A stretch of DNA of 7,798 bases, taken from positions 1 to 7,798 of the forward strand of contig CALXSW010000185.1 of NCBI GenBank assembly GCA_944391255.1, given 5' to 3'. Source of the stretch: an uncultured Clostridia bacterium. Its GTDB lineage: Bacteria > Bacillota > Clostridia > UBA1381. The position numbers were made by a program, and so were the translations under genes. Positions 6,725-7,798 of the stretch are shown here, piece after piece. Position 1 is the stretch's first letter; every line of letters begins with the position of its first letter. Under the pieces are notes generated by a model. It had not been told where the DNA came from. It was given only the letters and a program-made list of their open reading frames with translations, and did no database searches.

Positions 6725-6740
6725 GTTAGTTTAAGCTAAC
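6725..6740. promoter_or_regulatory. 16-bp palindrome, candidate operator of the exporter genes
   Basis: GTTAGTTTAAGCTAAC matches its reverse complement at 14 of 16 positions and lies 72 bp before the first ABC start, just past the tetR terminator. The TTAG...CTAA arms recall DtxR/IdeR-type metal-repressor boxes, although the spacing is not that of the standard 19-bp box. On the - strand a TTGACC (6750-6745) adjoins it and could act as -35, which would put the palindrome in the promoter spacer, but no good -10 is seen. It does not resemble the palindrome at the tetR promoter. Confidence 0.45.
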
Positions 6741-6749
6741 TACGGGTCA

Positions 6750-6781
6750 AAAATTATAGGGCTTTACTGCCCCATAATTTT
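6750..6781 (-). terminator. Intrinsic terminator of the tetR gene, overlapping its stop
   Basis: On the - strand a 13-pair stem (6781-6769 with 6762-6750, one G-T wobble) with a GGGGC/GCCC(T) core and a 6-base loop ends in ATTTTT. The first arm is made of the last tetR codons and the stop codon lies in the loop. If it works, the downstream exporter genes need their own promoter or depend on readthrough. A-rich and T-rich arms also allow use from the other strand, but no + strand gene needs it here. Confidence 0.75.
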
Positions 6782-7381
6782 CATCCATCCGGCGGTGTAA
6801 AAGGCGCGCATTTCTTTCAGATAGTGCTCTGCCCGATCAAGCGGCATTTCGTGTATGATAAGCTCAAAAAAGGTGTTGAACATTCCGGTGATAAGGATAT
6901 GCTCAAGATGTTCGTCTATAGGCGGGGAGGGTCTGCCGAGAGCCTCAAGCACCTTCAGATATTCATGCGTGCCTTCCGTCTCGATCTCTACCCTCTTGTC
7001 AACAAGTCCCGAAAATCTTGTGCCTTCCGAGCTGCACAGTATGAGTTTGAATGCGCCCAGATGCTCGTAGGCATAGTGAAGCATTTCATGCATACATGCA
7101 CCCGAAATATTGCCAAGCATTTCGGGCTGTTCCTCCAATGGAAGATCTGCAAAATCGGTTTGCGCCTTGATAAAGCAGCTCAGAAAATATTCATACTGTT
7201 CTCCCACAAGTGCCTCGAACAATTCCTCTTTACTCTTAAAATATCCGTAAAACGCACCGGTCGTAACGCCTGCTGTTTTAACGATATTTCGCAGCGATGC
7301 CGACAGAAAACCTTTTTCCCGAAACTCTTTTTCCGCCGTCGAAAGGATAGCATTTAATGTCGTCTGTTCAGTTTCGCTCAT
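6764..7381 (-). CDS. TetR/AcrR-family transcriptional regulator
   Basis: A 205-residue protein, usual length for the family. The N-terminal DNA-binding domain shows ILSTAEKEFREKGF (12-25), then the helix-turn-helix region with SLRNIVKTAGVTTGAFYGYFKSKEEL spread over residues 29-54, the family hallmark. The C-terminal two thirds is a helical ligand and dimer domain with no recognised ligand signature. GGAGG (7391-7387) lies 5 bases before the ATG. TetR proteins are usually repressors released by a small molecule, and a 28-bp palindrome over this gene's own -10 box suggests autorepression. The position just upstream of two exporter genes on the same strand makes them a likely target too, although no copy of that palindrome is seen directly before them. 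Confidence 0.93.
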   Translation of the reverse strand: MSETEQTTLNAILSTAEKEFREKGFLSASLRNIVKTAGVTTGAFYGYFKSKEELFEALVGEQYEYFLSCFIKAQTDFADLPLEEQPEMLGNISGACMHEMLHYAYEHLGAFKLILCSSEGTRFSGLVDKRVEIETEGTHEYLKVLEALGRPSPPIDEHLEHILITGMFNTFFELIIHEMPLDRAEHYLKEMRAFYTAGWMKIMGQ

Positions 7382-7392
7382 ATTGACCTCCG

Positions 7393-7420
7393 TATAACGG
7401 TGTTATATTACACTGTTATA
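7393..7420. promoter_or_regulatory. 28-bp palindrome, likely TetR-family operator
   Basis: TATAACGGTGT (7393-7403) and ACACTGTTATA (7410-7420) are inverted copies matching at 10 of 11 positions around a 6-base centre. The half-site resembles the TAACAGTGTTA-type sequences bound by many TetR proteins. It overlaps the -10 box at 7420 and covers the expected transcription start and leader of tetR, the usual place for an autorepressor site. Confidence 0.7.
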
Positions 7421-7448
7421 TTATATACCCAAGAAAGAATTTTGTCAA
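7420..7448 (-). promoter_or_regulatory. Sigma-A type promoter of the tetR gene
   Basis: On the - strand a perfect -35 TTGACA (7448-7443), a spacer of exactly 17 bases, and a perfect -10 TATAAT (7425-7420). Transcription should begin near 7413, inside the palindrome, and about 32 bases before the ATG. Such a consensus promoter would be strong unless repressed. Confidence 0.85.
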
Positions 7449-7463
7449 GAGCTTATTAAAAAT

Positions 7464-7477
7464 TTTACTGCGGTAAA
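7464..7477. promoter_or_regulatory. Small palindrome between the divergent promoters
   Basis: TTTAC (7464-7468) and GTAAA (7473-7477) are perfect inverted 5-base arms around TGCG. It lies upstream of both divergent promoters and may be a protein binding site. Arms this short in AT-rich DNA can arise by chance. Confidence 0.3.
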
Positions 7478-7517
7478 TCATATTTTTGTTCACTGTGTAA
7501 TATCTATGATATGCTTA

Positions 7518-7546
7518 TTGACAAACTACTTCTGAGGAAGTACAAT
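7518..7546 (+). promoter_or_regulatory. Sigma-A type promoter of the divergent gene
   Basis: TTGACA (7518-7523), 17-base spacer, TACAAT (7541-7546): five of six at -10 and six of six at -35. Transcription should start near 7553 and reach the ATG at 7599. The spacer holds a small inverted repeat ACTTC/GAAGT (7528-7532 with 7537-7541) that could be an operator. Confidence 0.8.
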
Positions 7547-7598
7547 ATTAATGTAGTATGCAATGAAAAAGATAAATATAAAATATGAGGAAACAAGT

Positions 7599-7798
7599 AT
7601 GAGAAAAGCTGAACAAAATGAAGTAATGGCTGTTGCTGCATTTATGGCAGAACAGTTTTTAGAAAAAGAAGAACTACAGACAATGTTTGCCGGTATCGAA
7701 CCTGTGAAGGCGAAAAAGATTGCTGTTGAATTGATATATTTTGAATTGATGTACATTATCCGGCATGGTGACATTTATGTGTATGATGAGAATATCAG
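7599..7798 (+). CDS. Unidentified protein, N-terminal part (possibly a small GNAT-type acetyltransferase)
   Basis: An open frame of 66 complete codons that runs off the right edge without a stop. GAGGA (7587-7591) stands 7 bases before the ATG, and a near-consensus promoter lies upstream, so this is a real gene start. An in-frame ATG at 7563 would add 12 residues but has no well-placed RBS. The protein begins MRKAEQNEVMAVAAFMAEQF and is rich in Glu, Lys and Met, with a predicted amphipathic helical start; residues 43-53 (AVELIYFELMY) are hydrophobic. The RKAEQNEV opening followed by a helix resembles the start of some GNAT acetyltransferases, but the acetyl-CoA motif would lie beyond the window, so this is only a guess. 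It is divergent from tetR and may share its control region. Confidence 0.75.
   Translation, partial: MRKAEQNEVMAVAAFMAEQFLEKEELQTMFAGIEPVKAKKIAVELIYFELMYIIRHGDIYVYDENI

Noticed and set aside
7526..7774. An 82-codon - strand frame at the right edge
   Set aside because: It is antisense to a gene start with a good promoter and RBS, and covers that promoter's -10 region. It has no RBS of its own.

Overview
The window looks like a chromosomal segment of a low-to-moderate GC Gram-positive anaerobe, most likely a member of the Clostridia. The grounds are strong AGGAGG-type ribosome binding sites, heavy ATA (Ile) and AGA (Arg) use in the trp genes, clostridial-looking TrpB and TrpA, sigma-A type promoters, and a TetR/ABC-exporter arrangement common in gut Firmicutes. 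This is an inference; no rRNA or species marker is present.

Left block (1-2841, + strand): the 3' part of a tryptophan operon in the order trpC (only the last 65 codons), trpF, trpB, trpA. Together the products turn phosphoribosylanthranilate into tryptophan. trpF/trpB and trpB/trpA overlap by a few bases and are probably translationally coupled. trpC and trpF are instead separated by 84 bp holding an 18-position imperfect stem-loop. TrpA carries Glu where the E. coli enzyme has catalytic Asp60.

Middle (2842-3146): 305 bp without a gene between two converging operons. It is almost entirely inverted repeats. A 38-bp hairpin (2853-2890) is followed 2 bp later by a 237-bp element (2893-3129) with 16-bp terminal inverted repeats. 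All four ends share a consensus close to GRGGCTGTWGCAAAA. Inside the 237-bp element are two long stems, each enclosing further hairpins. This is the least explained part of the window: a MITE-like or structured-RNA repeat with no transposase.

Right block (3147-7381, - strand): a TetR-family regulator followed by two ABC exporter half-transporters (fused membrane domain plus ATPase), overlapping by ATGA and almost certainly forming a heterodimer. tetR has a near-consensus promoter (TTGACA, 17 bp, TATAAT) overlapped by a 28-bp palindrome that is probably its own operator, and an intrinsic terminator that includes its stop codon. The exporter pair therefore probably has its own control. A 16-bp GTTAG...CTAAC palindrome in front of it loosely resembles DtxR/IdeR-type metal boxes, which would fit a siderophore- or metal-linked exporter, but this is speculative.

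Right edge (7599-7798, + strand): the start of a divergent gene that runs off the window. It has its own strong promoter and RBS; its product is not recognised with confidence (possibly a small acetyltransferase).
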